A stretch of 64,000 bases of DNA. It comes from Sphingobacteriales bacterium TSM_CSM. Lineage in GTDB: Bacteria > Bacteroidota > Bacteroidia > Chitinophagales > UBA2359. Each line of letters begins with the position of its first letter. Positions within the stretch are counted from its first letter, which is position 1. Below the pieces are notes generated by a model. It saw nothing but the letters and a program-made list of their open reading frames with translations, was not told the origin of the DNA and searched no databases. Positions 9,308 through 17,523 of this stretch are shown here, in pieces. The DNA is taken from the NCBI GenBank assembly GCA_002212725.1, contig MTCR01000082.1:16875-80874 (forward strand), read 5' to 3'. A program made the position numbers and the translations under genes.

Positions 9308-9331
9308 ATCAATAATTTAACACTTACTTTT

Positions 9332-9362
9332 TTGTATGCACTGTTTTTTGGTGTTATATTTG
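9332..9362 (+). promoter_or_regulatory. Bacteroidota-type promoter of the merR gene
   Basis: TTG at 9332-9334 is followed after 20 bases by TATATTTG at 9355-9362. This fits the known Bacteroidota sigma-A consensus (TTTG, about 19-21 bases, TAnnTTTG). The ATG of the MerR gene is 24 bases downstream. Confidence 0.65.
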
Positions 9363-9385
9363 TAGTGTTGGTATAAGCCTGCTTT

Positions 9386-9751
9386 ATGGAAGAAAAAAAC
9401 AAAGGAACCAAACGCTATTACAGCATTGGCGAAGTGGCGCAAATGCTTCAGGTAAACGCTTCGCTGCTGCGGTATTGGGAAACCGAATTCAGCATACTGA
9501 AACCCGGTAAAAACCGCAAGGGCAACCGCCAGTTTACGGAACAAGATATTGAAAATTTGCGGTTAATTTACCATTTGGTGAAAAAAAGCGGCTATACACT
9601 TGAGGGAGCAAAAAAGCGCATCAAAGAAATTAAAGCAGAAACCGGCAAACAAGCCGAACTTGCACGCTCGCTCCGGCGCATCAGAAATGCCTTGCAAAAC
9701 CTGCTGAACACCTTAGAAGAGCCGCCGGATATTTCGGAAAAGCATGTTTAA
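9386..9751 (+). CDS. MerR-family transcriptional regulator
   Basis: A 121-residue DNA-binding protein. The winged helix-turn-helix of MerR type occupies about residues 11-75, with the diagnostic YSIGEVAQMLQV and LLRYWETEF motifs, then a dimerisation helix (about 80-115). There is no effector domain beyond the helix and no metal-binding cysteines, which is the usual form of the small Bacteroidota MerR proteins. The promoter just upstream lacks a clear dyad, so I cannot name an operator. Convergent with the MBL hydrolase gene, 9 bases apart. Confidence 0.9.
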   Translation: MEEKNKGTKRYYSIGEVAQMLQVNASLLRYWETEFSILKPGKNRKGNRQFTEQDIENLRLIYHLVKKSGYTLEGAKKRIKEIKAETGKQAELARSLRRIRNALQNLLNTLEEPPDISEKHV

Positions 9752-9760
9752 CCCAAACAG

Positions 9761-10606
9761 CTACGCAAGTTCCTGCAGGGTAAAGGTTTGGCTTACCTCT
9801 ACCCCGCCCCGCTCTGTTGTTTGCACGCGGGCGCACTCTATACTGCGGTCGTGCTCAAAAAATAATATGTGGTTTTGCGCCGCCGCTTTGTACAGAAAAT
9901 CTTTTTTCTCTTGCAAGGTTTGCAGCGGCCGGACATCATAAGCCATTACATAAGGCAGCCGCACATGGCCGGCCGAAGCAATAAGGTCTGCCATATACAC
10001 CAGCGTTTGGTTGCCACCATAAACAATGTGCGGAATCATCATGGCTTCGGTGTGGCCATATACAAAGCGCACATACAGTTCATCGGGCAACAACCATTGG
10101 TTGTCTTCCAGCCATTGCACACGGTCATGTTCCAGCAGCGGCACAAAATTTTCTTTCAGGAAAGAGGCTTTCTCGCGTTCATTGGGTTGCATTGCCCATT
10201 GCCAATGTGCCTTATTGCTCCAGTAAACCGCATTTGGAAAAGCCGGCGCCAAACCCGAAGGCGTATTTACCACCGCGCCGCCCACATGGTCAAAGTGGAG
10301 GTGAGTAATCAACACGTCGGTAATATCGGAAACCGAAAAACCGGCTTTTTCAAGCGATTGTTGCAAGGTTATTTCGCCATGCGGCTGGTAATAGCTGAAA
10401 AATTTATCCGATTGCTTGTTGCCAATGCCGGTATCAATAAGTACCAGCCGGTTAGCAGTTTCAACCAGCAGGCAGCGCATTGCCCAGGTGCAAAGATTGT
10501 GCTCATCGGGTGGGTTTATGTGTTGCCAAATGGTTTTCGGAACCACGCCAAACATGGCCCCTCCATCGAGTTTAAAAAAGCCGGTATTTATAGTATGCAA
10601 TTTCAT
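9761..10606 (-). CDS. MBL-fold metallo-hydrolase
   Basis: A 281-residue metallo-beta-lactamase-fold protein. The zinc motif HLHFDH occupies residues 102-107, with VLIDTGIG before it (residues 55-62) and a GHTEAM motif further on as the third metal-binding histidine. These are hallmarks of the lactonase/quorum-quenching-like group (AHL lactonase, PqsE relatives), but the substrate cannot be told from sequence. There is no signal peptide, so it is cytosolic. It lies 96 bases downstream of the NADP-binding gene on the same strand and may share its transcript. Confidence 0.88.
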   Translation of the reverse strand: MKLHTINTGFFKLDGGAMFGVVPKTIWQHINPPDEHNLCTWAMRCLLVETANRLVLIDTGIGNKQSDKFFSYYQPHGEITLQQSLEKAGFSVSDITDVLITHLHFDHVGGAVVNTPSGLAPAFPNAVYWSNKAHWQWAMQPNEREKASFLKENFVPLLEHDRVQWLEDNQWLLPDELYVRFVYGHTEAMMIPHIVYGGNQTLVYMADLIASAGHVRLPYVMAYDVRPLQTLQEKKDFLYKAAAQNHILFFEHDRSIECARVQTTERGGVEVSQTFTLQELA

Positions 10607-10702
10607 TTTGGGTATTGCTTTTTCAGGGGGGTTATTTGCCGGTTTACCGGCCGGCCGGGTTTACTTTTGCAGTAACCTGCGCTGCCGTAGTGCTTCCGGT
10701 AG

Positions 10703-11320
10703 TTACCGTTTGAGCAATTTAAAGGCAATGTTGCGCCCTTGCCGTTGCATAATAGCCAAATTAATCCAGAAAAGGGCAAAATCTTCCAATAATTGTACTT
10801 TATCGTCGCCTCCAATATCATAGCAGGTTTCAAACCCGACATCTTTGGCCAGGTTTATGGCAATATCTTTACCTTTCTGACTACTGCCGGCCACAAACAT
10901 ATCAATAGACGTGTTGCCATATACCGGGTTAGCCATGTTTTCCCAACCGGTAGAGTTAAAGCATTTTACCAAGTGCCGGCACCGGGTTAAGGCTTTTAAT
11001 GCCTCAAAAGTATTGGGGTGGGGTTCGGGTTTGCGGCCTACCGAGTTCATGGCGTCTATAATTACTTTGTCGGCAACATAGCCCAAATTCTTTGCCACAT
11101 CAAATACCGCCTGACTTGGTACCGCAATTAAAATAACCTCTGCCTCCTGTGCTGCTTCGTAAATGGGTTTGGCCACTACTCTTTCGCTTGCGGTCAGCAA
11201 CTGCTGTACACTGTCCGATTCAATATCCCGTACTCCAAGCAAAATATCATGCCCGGCAGATAGCCATGCTTTAGCCAAGGTTCCGCCAATGTTTCCGGTG
11301 CCAATAATTGCAATTTTCAT
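10703..11320 (-). CDS. NADP-binding oxidoreductase, F420-dependent-reductase-like
   Basis: A 205-residue Rossmann-fold protein that starts with the dinucleotide-binding loop GTGNIGG at residues 7-13. The order of motifs (VILIAVPSQAV, IDAMNS, KCFNSTGWENM) matches the NADPH-dependent F420 reductase-like/NADP oxidoreductase family. In organisms without F420, members act on other substrates or are uncharacterised, so the electron acceptor is unknown. It is followed by the MBL hydrolase on the same strand. Confidence 0.85.
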   Translation of the reverse strand: MKIAIIGTGNIGGTLAKAWLSAGHDILLGVRDIESDSVQQLLTASERVVAKPIYEAAQEAEVILIAVPSQAVFDVAKNLGYVADKVIIDAMNSVGRKPEPHPNTFEALKALTRCRHLVKCFNSTGWENMANPVYGNTSIDMFVAGSSQKGKDIAINLAKDVGFETCYDIGGDDKVQLLEDFALFWINLAIMQRQGRNIAFKLLKR

Positions 11321-11587
11321 GTTTTACTTTTTTATGACAATTTATCAAAGTATGTAATTAACAATGCGTAATAACGCAAAAACCAGCATTTTAAATAGCT
11401 GCTTTTGTTTATTATACAGCTGTTTTTGTGCAGCCGCCGTTCAATACTGCCAATAGTTGGCCAAGGGTAAAAGCTTGCCTATTTTATTGGCTCGGTATTT
11501 GTAACACTATACCAGATTTAGACAAAACCTGTTTCCTGTTTACAACCAATAAGTTATCAATTTCTACACTCTTTAAAGCCCTCTGTT

Positions 11588-13465
11588 ATGAAACGCGCTG
11601 CACTACTTTCACTGATTTGTTCTCTGTTGCTTTTTGCCATTCCGGTTTTTGCACAAACACCGCAAGTTGTTTACACCAGCATTGCCAGCATTACCAACGG
11701 TGATTTGTCTTACTTTACCGATGCCGTATTTACGCCCGACGGAAAGTGGGTTATTGCAGCAGCAAGTGACAACAACATTTGTGTGTACAATAACAATGGC
11801 CAACTGCAAACAGTTTTTCCGGCTCATAATAAACCTATCAGAAAAATATCTTTAACCAACGACGGCAATTTGATAACGGTTTCGGAGGATAAAAGTATAA
11901 AATTATGGACACCTGCAGGCAATTTATTGAACACTATTAATGCACACGGCAAATCTATTACTTCTGTTACAGTGGCACATAACGGAAATTACTGGGTAAC
12001 CACCTCCGACGACAAAACAGCCAAAATCTGGAGCAACAAGGGGGTTTTACTCCAAACGCTTAAAGACCACAACGATGCGGTAAATGCTGCCGCCTTTTCG
12101 CCCGATGACAACTTTATCCTCACCGCTTCAAAAGACAATACCCTTAAAGTTTGGACTATTAACGGCGAAATGTTGCGCACCTTCACCAAATTCAACGGCA
12201 GTGTTCAATCGGTAGAATATTCGTCAAATGGCAGGCAAATTTTAGTTGCCGCCGGAAACGCTGCCTATTTGCTTTCGCAATCGGGCAAACAATTGTCGGT
12301 TTTTTCGGGACACGAAAATTTGGTAAACAGTGCGGTGTTTTCGCCAAACGGCAATTTTGTACTTACCGCATCAGACGATAATACCATTAAACTCTGGAAC
12401 GTTAACGGAACTCTTGTATGCACCTATACAGGACACAAAGGCGGGGTCAATGGCGCTGTTTTTTCTGCAAACGGACAATACATTCTGAGCAATTCTTTAG
12501 ATAACACAGCCAAAATTTGGGCAGTTCAAACCCCGTCAGATATTGTACAAAATGAAACAACACCTGCGCAAACCATTTATGCAGTTCCGGTTGGCAATCC
12601 GGGCGGTAATGCAGCAACCCGCAACAGCGCCGGACAACTGAACGCAAAAGAAAAGTACACCGATGACAACGATAACCAATACAAAGGGCCAATTTTTTCT
12701 TCCTACGATGTATCTGCGCTCGACAAAGCTGCCAATAAACCCAAAGTTTGGGCTGTGGTGGTTGGTATTGCCGGTTACAATCATGTACAAAGCCTTAAAT
12801 TTACCAAAGATGATGCCTACCTGATGTACGCCTTCCTGAAAAGCCCCGAAGGTGGCGCATTGCCCGACGAACAAATCAGCCTGCTTATAGACGGCAATGC
12901 CACCAAAAACCAAATTATTCAGGCGCTGCAAAAAACGTTCAGCAATGCCGGGCCTAATGATGCCATTGTATTTTACTTTGCCGGACATGGCATTAACACC
13001 GGCCTGCTGCCCATTGATTACGATGGTTTAAATAATGTTTTACCCTATGGCGAAATCTACGGCTATTTCCAGAGGAGCAAAGCCAAATACAAATTATGTA
13101 TTACCGATGCCTGCTACGCCGGAAATTTCAGCGAATATGCCTCACGCAGCACCGAAGACGTAAAAAACATGCTCGAAAAATATTATGGAGCCATAGATAA
13201 TGCATCGGGGGGCACCGCAATTCTCATGTCCTCAAAAGCGCAGGAAAAGTCGGTAGAATATTACGGTTTGCGACAGGGAGTATTCAGCCATTTTCTTATG
13301 CGGGGCTTAAAAGGCGAGGCTGATACCGACAAAGATAAACTCATTACCATTGTTGAGTTGTTTGATTTTGTTGAAACCAACGTGCGCAGCTATACCGCAA
13401 ATGCGCAAAGCCCTTCGCTCTTTGGCAATTTCGATGTGCGAATGCCTGTGGGCGGGGTTAGGTAA
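11588..13465 (+). CDS. Exported WD40-repeat protein with C-terminal caspase (C14) domain
   Basis: A 625-residue protein. A signal peptide (about 1-22, ending PVFAQ) predicts export. Seven WD40-like blades follow (about residues 30-312), each with the DNTLKVW/DKTAKIW type ending, forming a beta propeller for protein binding. After a Gln/Asn-rich linker, residues 386-620 form a caspase-like cysteine peptidase with His467 in FYFAGHG and Cys509 in TDACYAG. Family knowledge says such bacterial metacaspase-like enzymes often cut after basic residues; specificity here is not visible. It lacks a T9SS domain, so it is probably periplasmic. It stands alone and is followed by a terminator at 13506-13541. 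Confidence 0.93.
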   Translation: MKRAALLSLICSLLLFAIPVFAQTPQVVYTSIASITNGDLSYFTDAVFTPDGKWVIAAASDNNICVYNNNGQLQTVFPAHNKPIRKISLTNDGNLITVSEDKSIKLWTPAGNLLNTINAHGKSITSVTVAHNGNYWVTTSDDKTAKIWSNKGVLLQTLKDHNDAVNAAAFSPDDNFILTASKDNTLKVWTINGEMLRTFTKFNGSVQSVEYSSNGRQILVAAGNAAYLLSQSGKQLSVFSGHENLVNSAVFSPNGNFVLTASDDNTIKLWNVNGTLVCTYTGHKGGVNGAVFSANGQYILSNSLDNTAKIWAVQTPSDIVQNETTPAQTIYAVPVGNPGGNAATRNSAGQLNAKEKYTDDNDNQYKGPIFSSYDVSALDKAANKPKVWAVVVGIAGYNHVQSLKFTKDDAYLMYAFLKSPEGGALPDEQISLLIDGNATKNQIIQALQKTFSNAGPNDAIVFYFAGHGINTGLLPIDYDGLNNVLPYGEIYGYFQRSKAKYKLCITDACYAGNFSEYASRSTEDVKNMLEKYYGAIDNASGGTAILMSSKAQEKSVEYYGLRQGVFSHFLMRGLKGEADTDKDKLITIVELFDFVETNVRSYTANAQSPSLFGNFDVRMPVGGVR

Positions 13466-13505
13466 AAAAGCAATAAAAAAAATTGGAAGTAGAAGTGCAA
13501 ACTAT

Positions 13506-13541
13506 AAGCAGTTACCTTTTTTTAAAGGGACTGCTTTTTTT
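13506..13541 (+). terminator. Rho-independent terminator after the WD40-caspase gene
   Basis: The arm aagcagt (13506-13512) pairs with actgctt (13530-13536), the inner part holds a T/A-rich loop, and a T-run follows to 13541. It lies 40 bases past the stop codon. The remaining bases 13542-13786 hold no gene or structure that I can support. Confidence 0.75.
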
Positions 13542-13786
13542 GTTTAATACCGGGTATAATCCGTAACTCAACCTGCCCGAAAGCAGGGCGCCGCTCTCCT
13601 GCACTATCTGTAAGTTGCGTGGTTGCTGTTCAGTTGATAGTTTGCAGGGGTTCGGTGCAAAGGTTTGCGTTAAAAACAAGGAGCTTGACCAAAAACATAA
13701 CTAAGTAAGTTGCCGGGCAAGCAGCTTAAAGCAGTTTATGAAGGGGTATTGTATGGCATTACGCGGCAATGCATACACCTGCAACA

Positions 13787-14140
13787 CTATTGCTTCAGTT
13801 TTTTGTTGCCTGCATGACGGTTGGCATCCCGCAGGGTTTTCTTTTCCATGTTACGGGTAACAGCCTCCGAGAGGTTTACGCCGGTTTGGTTGGCAATACA
13901 AATTAACACAAACAGCACATCGGCAAGTTCATCGGCCAAGTCGGCACTTTTGTCGGTTTCTTTAAAAGACTGTTCACCAAACTGTCTTGCCATTATACGG
14001 GCAACTTCACCCACTTCTTCGGTTAATATCGCCATGTTGGTGAGTTCGTTATAGTAACGCACTCCAACGGTGGTTATCCAGTTATGCACAGTTTGCTGCA
14101 ATTGCTCCAAAGTAGGGGAAAGGGCATTTTGCTCGTTCAT
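13787..14140 (-). CDS. MazG-like nucleotide pyrophosphohydrolase
   Basis: A 117-residue single-domain all-alpha NTP pyrophosphohydrolase of the MazG/iMazG group, which hydrolyses NTPs or dNTPs to monophosphate plus pyrophosphate as housecleaning. The Mg-binding motif EEVGE is at residues 41-45, and the second acidic set is in DELADVL (70-76). A basic tail ends the protein. Its start is 10 bases beyond the stop of the DUF420 gene on the same strand, so it may be the last gene of the oxidase transcript, though no functional link is known. Confidence 0.88.
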   Translation of the reverse strand: MNEQNALSPTLEQLQQTVHNWITTVGVRYYNELTNMAILTEEVGEVARIMARQFGEQSFKETDKSADLADELADVLFVLICIANQTGVNLSEAVTRNMEKKTLRDANRHAGNKKLKQ

Positions 14141-14150
14141 TTGACACCGG

Positions 14151-14690
14151 TTAATAGTATGGCGAAATCATAAGATACACTATCACTCCTGTTACCGATA
14201 CATACAGCCACAAAGGCATTGTCCATTTGGCGAGCCGCCTGTGTGCGGCAAAATTACCGGCAAAAGCCCTTAAAAAGGTTAACAAAATAAGCGGCAAAAT
14301 AACTGCTGCCAATACAATATGGGTAAGCAAAATAAAATAGTAAACGTACTTAATAACCCCCTCGCCGCCATACCGGGTAGATTCTGTAAGTGTATGGTAA
14401 GTTATATAGGATACCAGAAACAGCGCCGATAAAACCAATGCTGTGATATTGCAGGTTTTGTGCGCTTTAACATTTTTTTGTTTAATGAAATAAAAACTCA
14501 GTGCCAGCAATATGCTTACACTTGCATTAATAATGGCATGAAACTTTGGAAGCAATTTTACATCAAAAGGCAACTGCAAGTTTAGCTGTGGCAGCCTGAA
14601 TAAAACCGCTACCACTACCGGAACCAAAACCGATACAAAAACAATGAGTTTTGCCCAAAATTGTTCTTTCTCTGCAAAAAATCGCTCCAT
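14151..14690 (-). CDS. ctaM: DUF420 membrane protein (CtaM-like oxidase assembly factor)
   Basis: A 179-residue integral membrane protein with about five hydrophobic segments. The start at 14690 (MERFFAEKEQFW) was preferred to one 12 codons upstream. The conserved FHAIINASVSILL helix and the ITYHTL stretch are typical of DUF420. The Bacillus member (YozB/CtaM) is needed for haem-copper oxidase maturation, and its place right after sco1 in the oxidase block fits the same role here. The symbol is by family analogy. Confidence 0.82.
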   Translation of the reverse strand: MERFFAEKEQFWAKLIVFVSVLVPVVVAVLFRLPQLNLQLPFDVKLLPKFHAIINASVSILLALSFYFIKQKNVKAHKTCNITALVLSALFLVSYITYHTLTESTRYGGEGVIKYVYYFILLTHIVLAAVILPLILLTFLRAFAGNFAAHRRLAKWTMPLWLYVSVTGVIVYLMISPYY

Positions 14691-14770
14691 ACAAATAATT
14701 AGATATATAATTAATGCGTTTTCCAAATTTTACCCCATTCTACTGCTAACACCGGCAAATGGCTGTTTTA

Positions 14771-15532
14771 TCAGTTGCGCTTCTGCTCTTTTGCAGCTTC
14801 GGCCTCTGCGGCGCTACGTTGCCGGTCGAGAACCATTTCGTTTTCTTTTTTCATAGGATATTCCAGTTTAAGCAGTTTTACATCGGTAAGCAGTTTGTTT
14901 ACCGATATACTGTCGGTACCATCGTAATATCCTCTGATAATGCCGGCTTTGTCAACCAATACAAATTTTTCGGTATGAATAAAATCTTTCGGGCCGCCAT
15001 CGCCTTCATTGGCAGTTACAAAATAGCCGTTTCGGGCAATATCATAAATTTCGGTTTTTTTGCCCGTAAGCAATTTCCATTTGCCGGGGTTGGCATTGTA
15101 CTGTCCGGCATAAGCATTCAGCACAGGAACTGAGTCTCTTTCAGGGTCAACCGTATGTGATAAGATGAGCACATCGGGGTCATTGAGATATTCTTTCTGC
15201 ACACGTTGCAATTGCGAGGACATACGGCGGCAAATACCGGGGCAGGTGGTGAAAAAAAAGTCGGTTACATAAATTTTATCTTTAACCGTTTGTTTGTTCA
15301 CCGCGTTGCCGTTTTGGTCGGTAAATTCAAAATCGGGAACTGTATGCCAAAGGGTATCGTTGGCAAATGCTTTATTAGGCTGCGGGCTGCCGGCATCTAA
15401 AGCGCCGTATCGGGGTAGTTTTGGCAGGTTTTTTCTGCCCTGCGCCTGAAAAAAATCGAAATGGTCAAAAAACAGAAAGAATGCGACAGGAACAAGTACT
15501 GCAATTAATAAACCCAACAGCTTTGATTTCAT
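14771..15532 (-). CDS. SCO1/SenC-family copper chaperone for CuA assembly
   Basis: A 253-residue membrane-anchored thioredoxin-fold protein. One N-terminal membrane segment spans about residues 4-22. The copper ligands are Cys97 and Cys101 in TTCPGIC and His186 in FIHTEKF. Sco proteins deliver or reduce copper for the CuA site of oxidase subunit II. The tail beyond residue 225 is a charged helix (Glu/Lys/Arg/Ala) that standard Sco proteins lack. The gene lies downstream of the subunit IV gene but behind a strong hairpin, so it may be expressed at a lower level than the oxidase itself. Confidence 0.93.
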   Translation of the reverse strand: MKSKLLGLLIAVLVPVAFFLFFDHFDFFQAQGRKNLPKLPRYGALDAGSPQPNKAFANDTLWHTVPDFEFTDQNGNAVNKQTVKDKIYVTDFFFTTCPGICRRMSSQLQRVQKEYLNDPDVLILSHTVDPERDSVPVLNAYAGQYNANPGKWKLLTGKKTEIYDIARNGYFVTANEGDGGPKDFIHTEKFVLVDKAGIIRGYYDGTDSISVNKLLTDVKLLKLEYPMKKENEMVLDRQRSAAEAEAAKEQKRN

Positions 15533-15580
15533 TACAGATTTCAGGGTATATTTTGGTTAAACTAAGTTGGCATAAAAACA

Positions 15581-15633
15581 AAAAGCGCCACCGGTAATTG
15601 CGGTTACATATAAACCGCTTCGGTGGCGCTTTT
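15581..15633 (-). terminator. Strong hairpin between oxidase subunit IV and sco1
   Basis: Arms aaaagcgccaccg (15581-15593) and cggtggcgctttt (15621-15633) pair perfectly over 13 bases, and a second inner stem (gcggtt 15600-15605 with aaccgc 15613-15618) extends it. A/T tracts flank both sides, so it can terminate in either direction. It is 41 bases past the subunit IV stop and 48 bases before the sco1 start. Confidence 0.85.
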
Positions 15634-15673
15634 GTTTAGCAAAACCTGTTCTAAAAGATTTCGCTAACTGTAC

Positions 15674-16117
15674 TTAGTGGTGTCCGGCATCTTTGTTGCC
15701 CTTATCGTTGTGGCTGTCGGTAGCGCCATGCCCGTCGTCATGATGCGCCGGGGCAATGTTTTGCTCCATAATAATGCCGCCCGTTGTTTTATTGTTTAAC
15801 CACTCCTGTCCTTCCCATAAAAAGGCAATAATAAACCAAATAAGGAAGAAAGTTGGTGCAAGAATGGTAATAGTTAATGCACGGGTTTCGTACCGGATGT
15901 GCATAAACTCGCCCACAATAAAATAGGCTTTCAATAAACTTGCTACAATAAAGAAGCTGTTAAGCAGCCAGCGTGGCCCGCCACCGTGCGGATGTACATA
16001 CATCCAAAGCAAAGCTGCAGCCACTTCAATAATGGTAATGATAGTAAGCCAGATGGTTGCCCTGTAAACTGCATTCACCTGTTTTTTATACGTTTCAATG
16101 TCATAAGTATGTGCCAT
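15674..16117 (-). CDS. Cytochrome c oxidase subunit IV
   Basis: A 147-residue small oxidase subunit with three membrane helices (about residues 20-40, 52-72, 82-102), matching the prokaryotic subunit IV fold. It stabilises the oxidase and is not catalytic. The last 30 residues form an unusual soluble tail rich in His, Asp and Gly (HHDDGHG, then SHNDKGNKDAGHH), a likely metal-binding sequence. It closes the core oxidase gene group, 48 bases after the subunit III gene. Confidence 0.88.
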   Translation of the reverse strand: MAHTYDIETYKKQVNAVYRATIWLTIITIIEVAAALLWMYVHPHGGGPRWLLNSFFIVASLLKAYFIVGEFMHIRYETRALTITILAPTFFLIWFIIAFLWEGQEWLNNKTTGGIIMEQNIAPAHHDDGHGATDSHNDKGNKDAGHH

Positions 16118-16165
16118 TGTGTTGTAGTTTTTTTTAGGTTGTTAAAAATTTTGCAAGCACCTGTT

Positions 16166-16831
16166 TTACAGCAGATAAAAAGCCATAAATACAAATACCC
16201 AAACCAAGTCCACAAAGTGCCAGTATAAGCCAACCTTTTCTACCATTTCGTAATGGCCTCTGCGTTGATAAACGCCCCGTCCGGCTTGTATAAAAATAAT
16301 GATGTTAATAAGCACTCCTGAAAACACGTGAAAACCGTGAAAACCGGTAATAAGGAAAAACAATTGCCCGAAAGCCGGCGGTCCGTGCGGGTTGTGATAC
16401 AAGCTGGTTCCGTGCGAAATAAGGTGGGTCCACTCCCACGCCTGACAGCCAAGAAACGCCGCACCGCCTAAAATACCCAGGAACATCCACTTCATTACAC
16501 CTGCTTGGTTCATCATATGTCCTTCCTGTACTGCCCTTACAACAAATACACTACTCAAAATGAGTATAAAGGTCATAATGCTCACAAAACCCAGCGGCAC
16601 ATCTCGGCCCGGTAAAAAGGGCATTGAATTAAACACATGGTTGGGGTCTGCCCAGGTAGCGCTGCTAAATCTGATTGCGCCGTAGGAAATGAGCAGCGCA
16701 GAGAAAGTAAAGGCATCGGAAACTAAGAAATACCACATCATTAGTTTACCGTAGCTTACCGAAAATGGTGATTTTCCGCCTTTCCAATCTTGCTGGCTGC
16801 TTACCTCTGCCGTTAGAGTATTACTTGCCAT
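16166..16831 (-). CDS. ctaE: Cytochrome c oxidase subunit III (copy with 7 helices)
   Basis: A 221-residue haem-copper oxidase subunit III. It shows about six to seven hydrophobic helices and family motifs including KLMMWYFLVSDAFTFSALL at the start, QAWEWTHL, FLITGFHGFHVFSG and LYWHFVDLVWVFVF at the end. Subunit III binds lipid and steadies proton uptake by subunit I. A second, shorter subunit III gene lies directly upstream (16900-17493), so the oxidase has two paralogous versions. Confidence 0.92.
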   Translation of the reverse strand: MASNTLTAEVSSQQDWKGGKSPFSVSYGKLMMWYFLVSDAFTFSALLISYGAIRFSSATWADPNHVFNSMPFLPGRDVPLGFVSIMTFILILSSVFVVRAVQEGHMMNQAGVMKWMFLGILGGAAFLGCQAWEWTHLISHGTSLYHNPHGPPAFGQLFFLITGFHGFHVFSGVLINIIIFIQAGRGVYQRRGHYEMVEKVGLYWHFVDLVWVFVFMAFYLL

Positions 16832-16899
16832 TGAATACGATTGTATTAATAATTTACAATAATTAATTAACTGTTTAATTTAGCTCGTTCCAGCCTCGG

Positions 16900-17493
16900 T
16901 TATTTGTAGAAATGGAAAAAAACAAGGAGGTAGAGCCATAAAATTCCGACAAAGTGCCAATATACCGATAACATTTCAATTCCAAGGTTTCTTTCGGGAT
17001 TTATTTCGCTCAGCAATTCCTGCACCGGGTCCGGCTTGGGTAAAGCTCTTACAAAGAATAATCCAAGTAATACAACACCGCCCAAAACGTGGGCAGCGTG
17101 CACACCCGAAATTACATACACAAAAGAACCCGAAGGGTTTCCGCGCAGCAGTATGCCATAGCTTGCCAATTGCATCCAGGCGGCATACTGCAAAACTATA
17201 AAAGCTATGCCTCCTGTAAAAGTTAAACCAAGCAGGTTGCGGTATTGCAACCGGTGGTTTGCTTTAAAAGCCCTTTGGGCAAAAAAGAGCGCTATACTGC
17301 TCATGGCTATTACCAAAGTGCTCATATAAAACAGGGGCGGCAATTCAAATTCTACCCAGTTTCCGGCAGCCCTACGCACAATAAATGCACTTGTAAAGCC
17401 CGCAAACATCATTATTACGGTACCTATACCCAACCAAAGAGCAAATTTTTTCGGGTGTATTCTTTGTGTTCGTTTCAAAGTTACGGTACTCAT
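16900..17493 (-). CDS. Second haem-copper oxidase subunit III
   Basis: A 197-residue protein with about five hydrophobic helices. Motifs SGVHAAHVLGGV and LSVYWHFVGILWLYL are those of subunit III, and the N-terminus (IHPKKFALWLGIGTVIMMFAGFTSAFIVRR) is that of the short form found in Bacteroidota oxidase operons. It is distinct from the 221-residue copy that follows. The 68-base gap suggests co-transcription. Whether both occupy one complex or alternate is unknown. Confidence 0.9.
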   Translation of the reverse strand: MSTVTLKRTQRIHPKKFALWLGIGTVIMMFAGFTSAFIVRRAAGNWVEFELPPLFYMSTLVIAMSSIALFFAQRAFKANHRLQYRNLLGLTFTGGIAFIVLQYAAWMQLASYGILLRGNPSGSFVYVISGVHAAHVLGGVVLLGLFFVRALPKPDPVQELLSEINPERNLGIEMLSVYWHFVGILWLYLLVFFHFYK

Positions 17494-17523
17494 GTTTCAA
17501 TATTTAGAATTGCAGGCATTTTG

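Noticed and set aside
9869..10675. Plus-strand open frame of 268 codons
   Set aside because: Antisense to the MBL hydrolase, whose HLHFDH motif is intact.
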